Part shown: one piece after another, positions 49,258-57,665 of the stretch
Layout of the letters: every line of letters begins with the position of its first letter
How positions within the stretch are numbered: the stretch's first letter is position 1
Source of the DNA: Clostridiales bacterium
Lineage (GTDB): Bacteria; Bacillota; Clostridia; Oscillospirales; Oscillospiraceae
DNA: 64,000 nt
Direction of reading: 5' to 3'
NCBI GenBank assembly: GCA_004558025.1
Contig: SFEG01000005.1
Location: forward strand, 1-64,000
Made by a program: the position numbers and the translations under genes
Notes under the pieces: generated by a model
Database searches by the model: none
Seen by the model: the letters and a program-made list of their open reading frames with translations, nothing else
Told to the model about the DNA's origin: nothing

Positions 49258-49850
49258 GCCTGATCTCCGAAAAGGAAATAATCGAAAAGGTGCTCGGCGG
49301 CGACGTAAATGCCTTTGAGGAGCTCGTTTTGCGCTATGAAAAAACGGTATATAACCTCGCCCTGCGCATGGTCTCCGACAGGGATGACGCCTTCGACATG
49401 ACGCAGGAGGCCTTCATAAAGGCGTATAACAGTCTGCCCTCGTTCAGGGGAGACAGCAAGTTTTCCGTCTGGCTTTACAGGATAACGACGAACATCTGCC
49501 TTGATTTTCTGCGCTCTAAAAAGCGCAGGCCGCAGGTATCGCTTACCGCCCATGACGATGAGGACGAGGACGTTCAGCTCGATATCCCAGACCCCGCCGC
49601 CGATCCGGAGGGACAGCTTATTAAAAAGCTCGGCATGCAGTCGCTCTCGGAGGGGCTGAAGCTGCTGCCGGATAAGCAGCGGCAGATACTCGTCATGCGC
49701 GAGCTCGGCGGCATGAGCTATGCCGAGATAGGCGCGGCGCTCTCACTCGAGGAGGGAACGGTCAAGTCGCGCATCTTCCGCGCGCGAAAAAGATTGTCCG
49801 CATATCTTATCAAAAGAGGGAACATTCCCGACGAGCTTGCGTCAAAATAA
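49254..49850 (+). CDS. ECF-type sigma factor (SigW-like)
   Basis: The 198-residue product has sigma region 2 (AFEELVLRYEKTVYNLALRM, then DAFDMTQEAFIKAY) and region 4 (LPDKQRQILVMRELGGMSYAEIGA). An acidic DDEDEDVQLDIPDP linker is in the middle. It overlaps the dus gene by 4 bases and is followed 20 bases later by a zinc-finger anti-sigma factor, so it is probably released under envelope or redox stress. Targets are not visible. Confidence 0.93.
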   Translation: MSLISEKEIIEKVLGGDVNAFEELVLRYEKTVYNLALRMVSDRDDAFDMTQEAFIKAYNSLPSFRGDSKFSVWLYRITTNICLDFLRSKKRRPQVSLTAHDDEDEDVQLDIPDPAADPEGQLIKKLGMQSLSEGLKLLPDKQRQILVMRELGGMSYAEIGAALSLEEGTVKSRIFRARKRLSAYLIKRGNIPDELASK

Positions 49851-49870
49851 ATGAAAGGAGGCGGCAAAAC

Positions 49871-50563
49871 ATGATAGATTGCGAAAAGTGCAGAGAAATG
49901 ATAAGCTGCCTTCTCGATGATGAGCTCGGTGACGCAGAGCGCGGTTTCGTGCGCGAGCACATCGAGCACTGCCCCGAGTGCCAAAGCGTATACGATGCGT
50001 TTTGCACCATATCGGAGCAAATGCGCGAACCCGAGCCCCTGCCCGAGGGCTTGCACGAGAAAATAATGAGCGGCGTAGGCGCAAAGCCGACAAAGAAAAC
50101 GGGCATAGTTTGGATCAAATATCTCTCGGCCGCGGCCTGCATCGCACTGGTGATCTTCGCCGGGGCAAAAAGCGGCATCCTCTCCTCCGATAACGCGGAT
50201 AACGATGCGGCAGGCGATATGTATTATGTCACGGCTACCGCACCCGTGCGCGGAGACGTTGAAGGCTCCGAGCCGGAGAATGATTCGAGCACCTGTAATG
50301 AGACTCAGAAGCAGCTTGCCATGTCAAGCGCCGCCGCGGTGGACGAGGCGACGGCAGATAAGCTCACGGCGCTGCTCGAGCCTGTATCTCCGGCGCGCGG
50401 GGATACTGCCCGCACGGGCGAGGCAGACTATGCGGTATCGCTTCCCGACGGAGGTACGGTGCTCATATACATTGACGGTCAGTCCGTCTACGCCGACTTC
50501 GGCGACGGCGCATTTCTCGCTGTCGGTTCGGCAGACGATGTCCGTGCACTGCTTGATAAATAA
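49871..50563 (+). CDS. Zinc-finger membrane anti-sigma factor
   Basis: The 230-residue product has an N-terminal ZAS-type zinc-binding site (CEKCREMISCLLDDELGD, then HIEHCPECQ near residue 33), a single membrane helix (YLSAAACIALVIFAGA near residue 82) and an extracytoplasmic domain of about 130 residues. It should hold the sigma factor encoded upstream. AAAGGAGG precedes its ATG. Confidence 0.88.
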   Translation: MIDCEKCREMISCLLDDELGDAERGFVREHIEHCPECQSVYDAFCTISEQMREPEPLPEGLHEKIMSGVGAKPTKKTGIVWIKYLSAAACIALVIFAGAKSGILSSDNADNDAAGDMYYVTATAPVRGDVEGSEPENDSSTCNETQKQLAMSSAAAVDEATADKLTALLEPVSPARGDTARTGEADYAVSLPDGGTVLIYIDGQSVYADFGDGAFLAVGSADDVRALLDK

Positions 50564-50578
50564 AAATAAACGGTAAAC

Positions 50579-50611
50579 AAAAAGCGGTATCTGTTAAGAT
50601 GCCGCTTTTTC
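50579..50611 (+). terminator. Terminator of the trmB-sigma operon
   Basis: AAAGCGGTATCT and AGATGCCGCTTT form the stem (one G-U) with a GTTA loop, followed by TTCTGTTG. Confidence 0.85.
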
Positions 50612-50668
50612 TGTTGACTTTTCCAAAAGGCATACTATAATTGTGGAGCACTGAATATCGGAGGTAAA

Positions 50669-51168
50669 ACGACGAATGAAATTTTTGTGGTGGGTCACCG
50701 CAACTCGGACACCGACTCGATCGTCGCGGCGATGAGCTATGCCGCGCTGCGAGACGCTTTTGTTTAACGACCCCGACAGCATAGTTTTGTGCGGCGATCA
50801 GCCCGATATGGTCGAGCGTGCGCTCAAGCTCGGCGTAAACTGTATCATCCTGTGCCAGACCGAGGCGAAGAAGCAGTGGCTTCAGAACGCGCATCGCACG
50901 TGCATAATATCCACGCCCTTTGACGCGGCGCGTGTTGCAAAGCTCATCTATCAGGCCATTCCCATCTCGCGCCCCTGCCACACCGAGGACACTATCTGCT
51001 TCCACCTGGGCGATTACATCGACGCTGTCCTGCTCGAGGGAACGCAGCTTATGTACGTCGGCAGCGACGATACCATCCGCCGCGCCTAAGGACAATATGC
51101 TCTTCCTGCCCGGCGTGATGAGCCGCAAGAAGCAGATAATACCGATGCTGACAGCATTGTGGGGTTAA
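50669..51168 (+). pseudogene. Remnant of a DHH-CBS manganese-dependent pyrophosphatase gene
   Basis: Three pieces in three frames match one family. At 50669-50767 the reading is TTNEIFVVGHRNSDTDSIVA, the DHH metal-site start, with ACG at the place of the ATG behind GGAGG. From about 50763 a second frame reads NDPDSIVLCGDQPDMVERAL, then AARVAKLIYQAIPISRPCH, the DRTGG/CBS region. At 51094-51168 a third frame reads NMLFLPGVMSRKKQIIPMLT, the usual C terminus. Against an expected length of about 540 codons, most of both catalytic domains is deleted. The gene is dead; the window shows no intact copy. Confidence 0.8.
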
Positions 51169-51250
51169 TTTATCTCGTTCAAAAGTGGGCGATGGTTTAT
51201 TTGCTGAAAGCTTTTATTGCAAATCGGCGAAATTTGTTGAAAAGCGGCAA

Positions 51251-51279
51251 TTGACAATAAGCTTTCGGGTGAGTATAAT
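51251..51279 (+). promoter_or_regulatory. Consensus promoter of the aromatic amino acid operon
   Basis: TTGACA (51251-51256) and TATAAT (51274-51279) match consensus fully with a 17-base spacer. The leader peptide begins 34 bases downstream. Confidence 0.92.
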
Positions 51280-51312
51280 TTACTCATATTTAAGGAAAGC
51301 GAGGACAGGGAA

Positions 51313-51459
51313 ATGAGCGAGCGCAATGCAGCTGTTATGAATTGTTCCGTGTCCGAGTCTGCCCGCAGTGCATCCATGTCTTTTAACGCAGTACGATTTT
51401 ATTCGTACTGCGATTTTTATTATTACGGCTGGCGCAGGGCCGCCGCGCAGGGGACGTAA
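51313..51459 (+). CDS. Aromatic-codon-rich leader peptide
   Basis: A 48-codon frame starts at an ATG with AGGACAGGG upstream (51302-51310). Its first half is unremarkable, but codons 29-40 read FYSYCDFYYYGW: eight of twelve codons are Phe, Tyr or Trp. It lies between the operon promoter and a strong terminator before pheA, as in classical attenuators such as pheA or trp leaders. Low charged aromatic tRNA would stall the ribosome here. An additional terminator-like stem lies inside the coding region (51387-51412), and stalling on codons 29-34 would block it. The reading frame and pattern are seen; the mechanism is inference. Confidence 0.82.
   Translation: MSERNAAVMNCSVSESARSASMSFNAVRFYSYCDFYYYGWRRAAAQGT
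51387..51424 (+). terminator. Terminator-like hairpin inside the leader peptide gene
   Basis: CGCAGTACGA and TCGTACTGCG are perfect 10-bp arms with a TTTTAT loop, followed by ATTTTTATTATT. The aromatic codons lie in its loop, right arm and T tract. Confidence 0.75.
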
Positions 51460-51510
51460 CAATGCACGCATAAAAGCCGCGTTTTTAAAGCGGCGAATAT
51501 TTGTCATTGA

Positions 51511-51545
51511 ATGCGATCCCCTCGCGGGGATCGCATATTTTTATT
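51511..51545 (+). terminator. Attenuator terminator before pheA
   Basis: ATGCGATCCCC and GGGGATCGCAT are perfect 11-bp arms with a TCGC loop, followed by ATTTTTATT. It lies 50 bases after the leader peptide stop and 20 bases before the pheA start. A smaller stem (GCCGC/GCGGC, 51476-51494) just upstream may be part of an alternative fold. Confidence 0.88.
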
Positions 51546-51565
51546 GAAAGCACAGAGGTATAGAC

Positions 51566-52672
51566 ATGAACGAACTTGAAACAGCAAGAAACGAGATAAG
51601 CCGCATCGACAAGGAGATGGCAGCGCTTTTCGAGCAGCGTATGCACGCTGCCGCGGTCATTGCAGGGTATAAAAAGCAGCACGGCCTGTCGGTCAAGGAT
51701 CCCGCGCGCGAAAAGGAGCTTATCGACCGCAACCGCGCGCTTATAGAAAGCGCGGATATAGAGTCATACTATGTGCAGTTTCTCAAGAAAACGATAGAGC
51801 TGTCGTGCGAGTATCAGTCGAAGATATTAAACGGGATGAAGGTCACCTATTGCGGCGTTGAGGGCGCGTTTGCGTATATTGCGGCAAAGCGCATGTTCCC
51901 GGAGGCCGAGCTCGTGCCGTATTCCGACTTCGGCGACGCGTACGAGGCCGTCGAGCGCGGCGAATACGACTGCGTGGTGCTGCCGCTTGAAAACAGCGCC
52001 GCCGGCGAGGTCGGAACGGTCATGGATCTCATCTTCTCGGGCGATCTGTTCGTAAATCAGGTCGTCGATCTGCCGATAGAGCACAATCTTCTCGGAACGG
52101 ACGAGGCGACGATAGACAGCGTAAAGACCGTCATAAGCCATCCGCAGGCGCTCGACCAGTGCGGCGAGTATATCCGCGCGCACGGCTTTGAGACCGAGAC
52201 GTTTTCAAACACCGCGCTTGCAGCCCGGTACGTCAAGGAGCAAAACGACGCGACGATAGCGGCGATAGCCTCGGATGAGACCAGCGAGGTGTTCGGACTG
52301 AAGATAGTCGACAAGGTCATTAACGACAGCAGAACGAACACGACGCGCTTTGCCGCGCTCTCGCGTGCGCAGAACCGCCCGGCGAGCATGTCAAGCTGCG
52401 CAGAGGAAAACTTCATCCTTGTGTTCACCGTCAAAAATGAGGCCGGTGCTCTGGCGCAGACCCTGAATATCATCGGCGCGCACGGCTTCAACATGCGAAA
52501 CCTCCGCTCGCGTCCGATGAAGGATCTTCAGTGGAACTATTTCTTCTATATCGAGGCCGAGGGCAATATAAACAACGAAAACGGCCGGGATATGCTCCGC
52601 GAGCTGTCGGCGATATGCGCAAAGCTCAAGCTCGTCGGAACCTACTACTCAAATCTGAAAATCGGAGAGTGA
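51566..52672 (+). CDS. pheA: Bifunctional chorismate mutase / prephenate dehydratase
   Basis: The 368-residue product has an N-terminal AroQ-class chorismate mutase (residues 1-85: ARNEISRIDKEMAALFEQRM), a prephenate dehydratase (YCGVEGAFAYIAAKRMFPEA, NSAAGEVG, and NTTRFAAL near residue 255 with the catalytic Thr) and a C-terminal ACT domain (NLRSRPMKDLQWNYFFY) for Phe feedback. It converts chorismate to phenylpyruvate. AGAGG precedes the ATG. First gene of the operon after the attenuator. Confidence 0.95.
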   Translation: MNELETARNEISRIDKEMAALFEQRMHAAAVIAGYKKQHGLSVKDPAREKELIDRNRALIESADIESYYVQFLKKTIELSCEYQSKILNGMKVTYCGVEGAFAYIAAKRMFPEAELVPYSDFGDAYEAVERGEYDCVVLPLENSAAGEVGTVMDLIFSGDLFVNQVVDLPIEHNLLGTDEATIDSVKTVISHPQALDQCGEYIRAHGFETETFSNTALAARYVKEQNDATIAAIASDETSEVFGLKIVDKVINDSRTNTTRFAALSRAQNRPASMSSCAEENFILVFTVKNEAGALAQTLNIIGAHGFNMRNLRSRPMKDLQWNYFFYIEAEGNINNENGRDMLRELSAICAKLKLVGTYYSNLKIGE

Positions 52673-52678
52673 CTTAAA

Positions 52679-53686
52679 ATGATCGTCCCCGTAAAAACCG
52701 ACACATGGGATTATGATATAGTGCTCGAGCCCGGCGCACTCAAAAAAGCGGGCGAGCTTTTGAACTTGAACCGCCGCGCGCTTATCGTTACAGACAGCGG
52801 AGTGCCCGCCCGGTACGCCGAAACGGTAGCAAAGCAGTGCAAAGAAGCGGTCATCGTGACGATACCGCAGGGCGAGCAGAGCAAGTGCTTCGAGGAGTTC
52901 AAGCAGCTTTTGCAGGAAATGCTGGACGCATCGTTTACGAGAAGCGACTGCGTCGTCGCTGTCGGCGGCGGTGTCGTCGGCGATCTGAGCGGCTTTGCCG
53001 CGTCCTGCTACATGCGCGGCGTGGATTTTTACAATATCCCGACAACGCTCCTGTCGCAGGTCGACTCATCCATCGGCGGAAAAACGGCGATAGACTTTGG
53101 CGGCGTAAAGAACATAGTCGGCGCGTTTTATCAGCCGAAAAAGGTCATAATCGACCCCGAGGTGCTCGAAACGCTCTCGCGCCGCCAGCTCATGGCCGGA
53201 CTTGCCGAGGCGATAAAAATGGCTGCGACGAACGACTCCGAGCTATTTTCGCTCATTGAGCGCAGCGATGACCTCACGGCCGATCTGCCGGAGATAATCT
53301 ACCGCGCGCTTATGATAAAAAAGAGCGTCGTCGAACAAGACCCGCGCGAGACGGGACTGAGAAAGGTTCTCAATTTCGGCCACACGATAGGCCACGCGGT
53401 CGAGAGCTTCAACGCGGGAAGGCTTCTGCACGGCGAGTGCGTCGCGCTCGGCATGATACCGATGAGCGGCGAAAACGCGGCGGCGAGAATAAGAGCAGTG
53501 CTTAAAAAATACGGTCTGCCGACCGAGATAGAGCAGACGGCGGACGAGCTTATGCCGTTTTTGAAGCACGATAAGAAAATGGGCGCGGACGGCATATCTG
53601 CGGTCGTTGTTGACGAGATAGGCGAATTCAGGCTCTGCCGCATGAGCGCCGACGAGATACTCTCGCGTCTGGAGGGAGCAAAATGA
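52679..53686 (+). CDS. aroB: 3-Dehydroquinate synthase
   Basis: The 335-residue product shows the NAD-binding and metal-site motifs of AroB: IPQGEQSKCFEEF near residue 63, VAVGGGVVGDLSGFAAS near residue 93, TTLLSQVDSSIGGKTAIDF and the zinc histidine NFGHTIGHAVE near residue 237. It makes 3-dehydroquinate from DAHP. Six bases separate it from pheA; it overlaps aroC by 4 bases. Confidence 0.96.
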   Translation: MIVPVKTDTWDYDIVLEPGALKKAGELLNLNRRALIVTDSGVPARYAETVAKQCKEAVIVTIPQGEQSKCFEEFKQLLQEMLDASFTRSDCVVAVGGGVVGDLSGFAASCYMRGVDFYNIPTTLLSQVDSSIGGKTAIDFGGVKNIVGAFYQPKKVIIDPEVLETLSRRQLMAGLAEAIKMAATNDSELFSLIERSDDLTADLPEIIYRALMIKKSVVEQDPRETGLRKVLNFGHTIGHAVESFNAGRLLHGECVALGMIPMSGENAAARIRAVLKKYGLPTEIEQTADELMPFLKHDKKMGADGISAVVVDEIGEFRLCRMSADEILSRLEGAK

Positions 53687-54786
53687 AAAACAGCTTCGGT
53701 CAAAGCGTCTGCCTGACTCTTTTCGGCGAAAGCCACGGCGCGGCAGTCGGCTGTGTTATCGACGGGCTCGCACCGGGGATAACGATAGATGAAAGCTTCA
53801 TCGCCCGTCAGCTTACGCGCCGCCGCCCGTCCTCGGCGATAGATACGCCAAGGCAGGAAAAGGACGAATTTAAGATAATAAGCGGCGCATTTAACGGCAA
53901 AACGACCGGCACGCCCCTGTGCATAGTCATCCCCAACGAAAATACGCGCAGCCGCGACTATGACTACGGCTCCGCGCGCCCGTCGCACGCGGATTATTCC
54001 GCGCACTGCAAGTACCACGGCTATGAGGATTTTCGCGGCGGAGGGCATTTTTCCGGCAGGATAACCGCGGCGCTCGTCGCGGCCGGAGGCGTGCTCATCC
54101 CGGCGCTCGAGGGCATCGGCATAAGCCTTGCAACGCATATTTATAGGTGCGCGGGCGTGTCCGACCGCGCGTTCGGAGAAGACCTCGCGGCAGATATTAA
54201 AGCCCTTTCCGAAAAAAGCTTCCCGGTTCTGGACGATGCCGGCGGCGAGGAGATGACTCGCCGCATATTGGAGGCGCGGGAGGCTGCCGACAGCGTCGGC
54301 GGCGTGACGGAAACCGTTATCTGCGGCGTTCCGGCCGGAGTCGGCGAGCCGTGGTTTGACAGTGTCGAGAGTGTGATATCCCACGCCGCGTTCTCTCTCG
54401 GCGGAGTCAAGGGGATCGAATTCGGCGCGGGCTTTGCCGTCGCAGATATGCGCGGGAGCGAGTGCAACGATCCGTTCAGGCTCAAAGGCGGTGAGGTGAT
54501 AACAACGACGAACAATAACGGCGGCATTAACGGAGGAATCACAAACGGAATGCCGATCGTTTTCCGCTGTGCGGTAAAGCCCACGCCGTCTATCGCAAGG
54601 CCGCAGGATACGGTGAATTTTATTACGGCTGAGAACACTGAGCTCAGCATACACGGGCGGCACGACCCGGCCATAATCCGCAGGATATGTCCGGTGCTCG
54701 ACAGCATCGCGGCGCTGTGCCTTGCCGACATGCTGAGTCTGCGATACGGCACGGATGTGCTGACGAAAGGAGTCGACGACAGATGA
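53683..54786 (+). CDS. aroC: Chorismate synthase
   Basis: The 367-residue product starts MKNSFGQSVCLTLFGESHGA and has the AroC FMN-linked motifs ESHGAAVGCVIDG, RPSHADYS near residue 105, GGHFSGRITAALVAAG and GGINGGITNGMP. It converts EPSP to chorismate. It overlaps aroB and the aroE-aroK gene by 4 bases on each side, so translation is coupled. Confidence 0.96.
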   Translation: MKNSFGQSVCLTLFGESHGAAVGCVIDGLAPGITIDESFIARQLTRRRPSSAIDTPRQEKDEFKIISGAFNGKTTGTPLCIVIPNENTRSRDYDYGSARPSHADYSAHCKYHGYEDFRGGGHFSGRITAALVAAGGVLIPALEGIGISLATHIYRCAGVSDRAFGEDLAADIKALSEKSFPVLDDAGGEEMTRRILEAREAADSVGGVTETVICGVPAGVGEPWFDSVESVISHAAFSLGGVKGIEFGAGFAVADMRGSECNDPFRLKGGEVITTTNNNGGINGGITNGMPIVFRCAVKPTPSIARPQDTVNFITAENTELSIHGRHDPAIIRRICPVLDSIAALCLADMLSLRYGTDVLTKGVDDR

Positions 54787-56021
54787 AATACGGACTTATA
54801 GGCGAGCATCTTACGCACAGCTATTCCTGCGAGATCCACGCGCAGATAGCAGATTACGAATACGAGCTGCACGAGCTCGCACCCTCTGAGCTCGGCGGGT
54901 TCCTGACAAAGCGCGAGTTTAACGCCATAAACGTGACGATACCGTATAAGCAGGACGTTATTCCGTATCTTGACGGGATATCCGACACGGCAAAGCGCAT
55001 CGGCGCTGTGAACACCATCGTAAACCGCGGCGGTAAGCTCTACGGTGACAACACCGATTTTGCCGGAATGCTGGCGCTTGCAAAGCACATCGGTGTCGAT
55101 ATGAAGGGCAAAAAGGTCCTCATCCTCGGCACGGGAGGAGCCTCGAAGACAGGCCACGCGCTGGCAGAATACATGGGCGCCGAGAGCGTATATTACGTCT
55201 CGCGCAGCGGCAAAAACGGCAGCATAACTTACGAGCAGGCAGTTTCCGAGCACAGTGACGCGCAGGTCATAATAAACGCAACGCCCGTGGGCATGTTCCC
55301 GAAGCAGGGAGGCCGCCCCATCGACATTTCGGCCTTCCCGAAGCTCGAGGGCGTGCTCGACGCGATATATAATCCCCTGCGCACTAATCTTATCCTCGAC
55401 GCGCAGGAAAGAGGCATCCCGGCCGAGGGAGGGCTTTATATGCTCTCGGCGCAGGCGGTGCACGCAGCGGCGGTGTTTCAGGATATCCCGCTTGACGAGA
55501 GCCTTGTCGACAAGGCGTTTAAGAGCGTTAAAAACGATAAGCAGAATATCGTCCTCATCGGCATGCCCTCAAGCGGAAAAACGACCGTCGGCAGAATCCT
55601 CGCCGAAAAATGCGGCAAGGAGCTCGCCGATACGGACGAATATATAGTCAAGAAGATCGGCATGCCCATCGCGGATTTCTTCGCAAAGCATGGTGAGGCC
55701 GAGTTCAGAAAGATAGAAAAGGAAACGGTGGCGGGGCTTGCGTCAACGGGTGGCAAGATCATCGCAACGGGCGGCGGCGCGGTGCTCGATGCGGAGAACG
55801 TGCGTGCGCTCAAGCAAAACGGCGTTCTTGTTTTCCTCGACCGCAGACCCGAAAACCTCATCGCGACCGACGACAGGCCGCTTGCCTCGCGCCGTAGCGC
55901 GCTCGAAAAGCTCTACGCCGAGCGATATGATATATACTGCGCCGCGGCGGAGGTGCACATCGACGCGAACACCACGCCCGGGGCGGAGGCCGACGCGATA
56001 CTAAAGGAGCTTACGAAATGA
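54783..56021 (+). CDS. aroE-aroK: Shikimate dehydrogenase - shikimate kinase fusion
   Basis: The 412-residue product carries AroE at residues 1-245 (INVTIPYKQDVIPYLD, IGAVNTIVN, DNTDFAG, the loop ILGTGGASKTGHAL) and shikimate kinase at about 255-412 (LIGMPSSGKTTVGRIL Walker A, DTDEYI, ATGGGAVLD, FLDRRPE). It performs two consecutive shikimate steps. The fusion is seen in several Clostridia but not in most bacteria. The ATG at 54783 has AAAGGAG upstream and overlaps the aroC stop. The kinase has no lid abnormality visible. Confidence 0.95.
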   Translation: MKYGLIGEHLTHSYSCEIHAQIADYEYELHELAPSELGGFLTKREFNAINVTIPYKQDVIPYLDGISDTAKRIGAVNTIVNRGGKLYGDNTDFAGMLALAKHIGVDMKGKKVLILGTGGASKTGHALAEYMGAESVYYVSRSGKNGSITYEQAVSEHSDAQVIINATPVGMFPKQGGRPIDISAFPKLEGVLDAIYNPLRTNLILDAQERGIPAEGGLYMLSAQAVHAAAVFQDIPLDESLVDKAFKSVKNDKQNIVLIGMPSSGKTTVGRILAEKCGKELADTDEYIVKKIGMPIADFFAKHGEAEFRKIEKETVAGLASTGGKIIATGGGAVLDAENVRALKQNGVLVFLDRRPENLIATDDRPLASRRSALEKLYAERYDIYCAAAEVHIDANTTPGAEADAILKELTK

Positions 56022-56467
56022 AAATTCTCGTTTTAAACGGGCCGAATATCAACATTCTCGGCATCAGAGAGCCGGAGATATACGGCAGACAGAGCTATAA
56101 GGAGCTGCTCAAAATGATAAGCGGGCACGCCGAGGAAAAGGGCGTGACGGTCGAGTTTTATCAGTCAAACCACGAGGGCGATCTCGTCGACGCTATCCAG
56201 AAGGCGTACTTTGACGGCGTTGACGGCATCGTGTTTAACCCCGCGGCGTACACGCACACATCCGTCGCCATAGCGGACGCGGTCAAGGGTGTCGGCATAC
56301 CGACGGTGGAGGTGCACATCTCCGAGGTATCCGAGCGCGAGGCCTTCAGGCAGGTGAGCTATATCCGCGATGTTGCGGTCAAGACCATATGCGGCCACGG
56401 CCTCGCGGGCTACAACGAGGCGCTCGACTTTCTTATAGACTATATCGGAGAGAAAAATGAAGCTTAA
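56018..56467 (+). CDS. aroQ: 3-Dehydroquinate dehydratase, type II
   Basis: The 149-residue product is the compact dodecameric type: LVLNGPNINILGIREPEIYG at the start, FYQSNHEGDLVDAI near residue 47, FNPAAYTHTSVAIADA near residue 70 and VEVHISEVSEREAFR near residue 95 hold the catalytic Tyr, Arg and His. It converts 3-dehydroquinate to 3-dehydroshikimate. It overlaps its neighbours by 4 and 11 bases. Confidence 0.96.
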   Translation: MKILVLNGPNINILGIREPEIYGRQSYKELLKMISGHAEEKGVTVEFYQSNHEGDLVDAIQKAYFDGVDGIVFNPAAYTHTSVAIADAVKGVGIPTVEVHISEVSEREAFRQVSYIRDVAVKTICGHGLAGYNEALDFLIDYIGEKNEA

Positions 56468-57665
56468 AATAAGCCCGTCGCGGCTTTGCGGCGAAATTAA
56501 AGCGCCGCCGTCGAAAAGCTATGCTCACCGTATGCTGATCTGCGCCGCCCTCGCGGAGGGAGAAAGCCGCATAAGCGGCATTTCGGGCAGTGAGGACATG
56601 CTCGCAACGCTCGATTGCCTTGAGGCGCTCGGCGCGAGATATGAAAAATGCGGCGACACGGTGACGATCGCCGGCAGACCCGGCAAAACGCCGGAGGGCG
56701 CCGTTTTGCGCTGCCGCGAGAGCGGAAGCACGCTGCGGTTCATGATACCTCTTGCGCTCACGGGAGCGAGCGTTCGCTTTGAGGGAACGCCCCGGCTATT
56801 GGAGCGCGGCATCGGCATATACGAGGAGCTCCTCGGCGGCAAGGGCATTGAGATAACAAAGGACGAGGGCGGAATTGAATTTTGCGGTAAGCTCACGGCG
56901 GGGGAGTATGTCCTGCGCGGCGACGTGAGCAGCCAGTTCGTTTCGGGGCTTCTGTTTGCGCTGCCGACGCTTTCCGACGACAGTGTGATAAAGGTCCTGC
57001 CGCCGGTCGAGAGCCGTGCGTATATAGATATAACGCTCGGCGTTCTGCACTCATTCGGCATTGAGATAAACGAGCCCGAGCCGAATGCCTTTTCCGTTCG
57101 CGGCAGGCAGAGGTATATTGCCGGAGAAAAAACCGTCGAGGGCGACTGGTCAAACGCAGCGGCGCTCGAGGCCTTTAATTTAGTAGGCGGCAGCGTCAGG
57201 GTCACGGGGCTTGACGCAGGCAGCATTCAGGGCGACAGAGTGTGCCTTGAATATTTTGAAAAGCTCAAAGCTCCGGGGGCAAAGCTCGATATCTCAAACT
57301 GCCCCGATCTCGGCCCTGTGCTGTTTGCGCTGGCAGCGGCCCTGGGGCAGGGCGCGAGCTTTACCGGAACGCGCCGACTGCGGATAAAGGAGAGTGACAG
57401 AGCCGCCGTCATGGCCAATCAGCTTGCGGCTTTTGACATCGAGACGGAGCTTTACGACAACGAGGTCATAATAAAGCCGGGCACGCTCAAAGCGCCGGCA
57501 GGCACGCTCTCGGCGCACAACGATCACCGCATAGTCATGGCGCAGACGCTCCTGTGCAGCATAACGGGCGGCGTTATCGACGGTGTGCAGGCCGTTAGAA
57601 AGAGCTATCCGAATTATTTTGCCGATCTCGGCTCACTCGGCTTGGAGGCAGAAAATGAAGCTTGA
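56457..57665 (+). CDS. aroA: 3-Phosphoshikimate 1-carboxyvinyltransferase (EPSP synthase)
   Basis: The 402-residue product has the EPSP synthase motifs APPSKSYAHRMLICAALA near the start, CRESGSTLRFMIPLAL (the LRF loop with shikimate-binding residues), SSQFVSGLLFALP, EGDWSNAAALEAF and NDHRIVMAQTL. It joins shikimate-3-phosphate and phosphoenolpyruvate. It overlaps tyrA and aroQ by 11 bases each. Confidence 0.96.
   Translation: MKLKISPSRLCGEIKAPPSKSYAHRMLICAALAEGESRISGISGSEDMLATLDCLEALGARYEKCGDTVTIAGRPGKTPEGAVLRCRESGSTLRFMIPLALTGASVRFEGTPRLLERGIGIYEELLGGKGIEITKDEGGIEFCGKLTAGEYVLRGDVSSQFVSGLLFALPTLSDDSVIKVLPPVESRAYIDITLGVLHSFGIEINEPEPNAFSVRGRQRYIAGEKTVEGDWSNAAALEAFNLVGGSVRVTGLDAGSIQGDRVCLEYFEKLKAPGAKLDISNCPDLGPVLFALAAALGQGASFTGTRRLRIKESDRAAVMANQLAAFDIETELYDNEVIIKPGTLKAPAGTLSAHNDHRIVMAQTLLCSITGGVIDGVQAVRKSYPNYFADLGSLGLEAENEA

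Noticed and set aside
51169..51565. T-box leader for the aromatic operon
   Set aside because: No T-box consensus is visible; the leader peptide and terminator explain the region.
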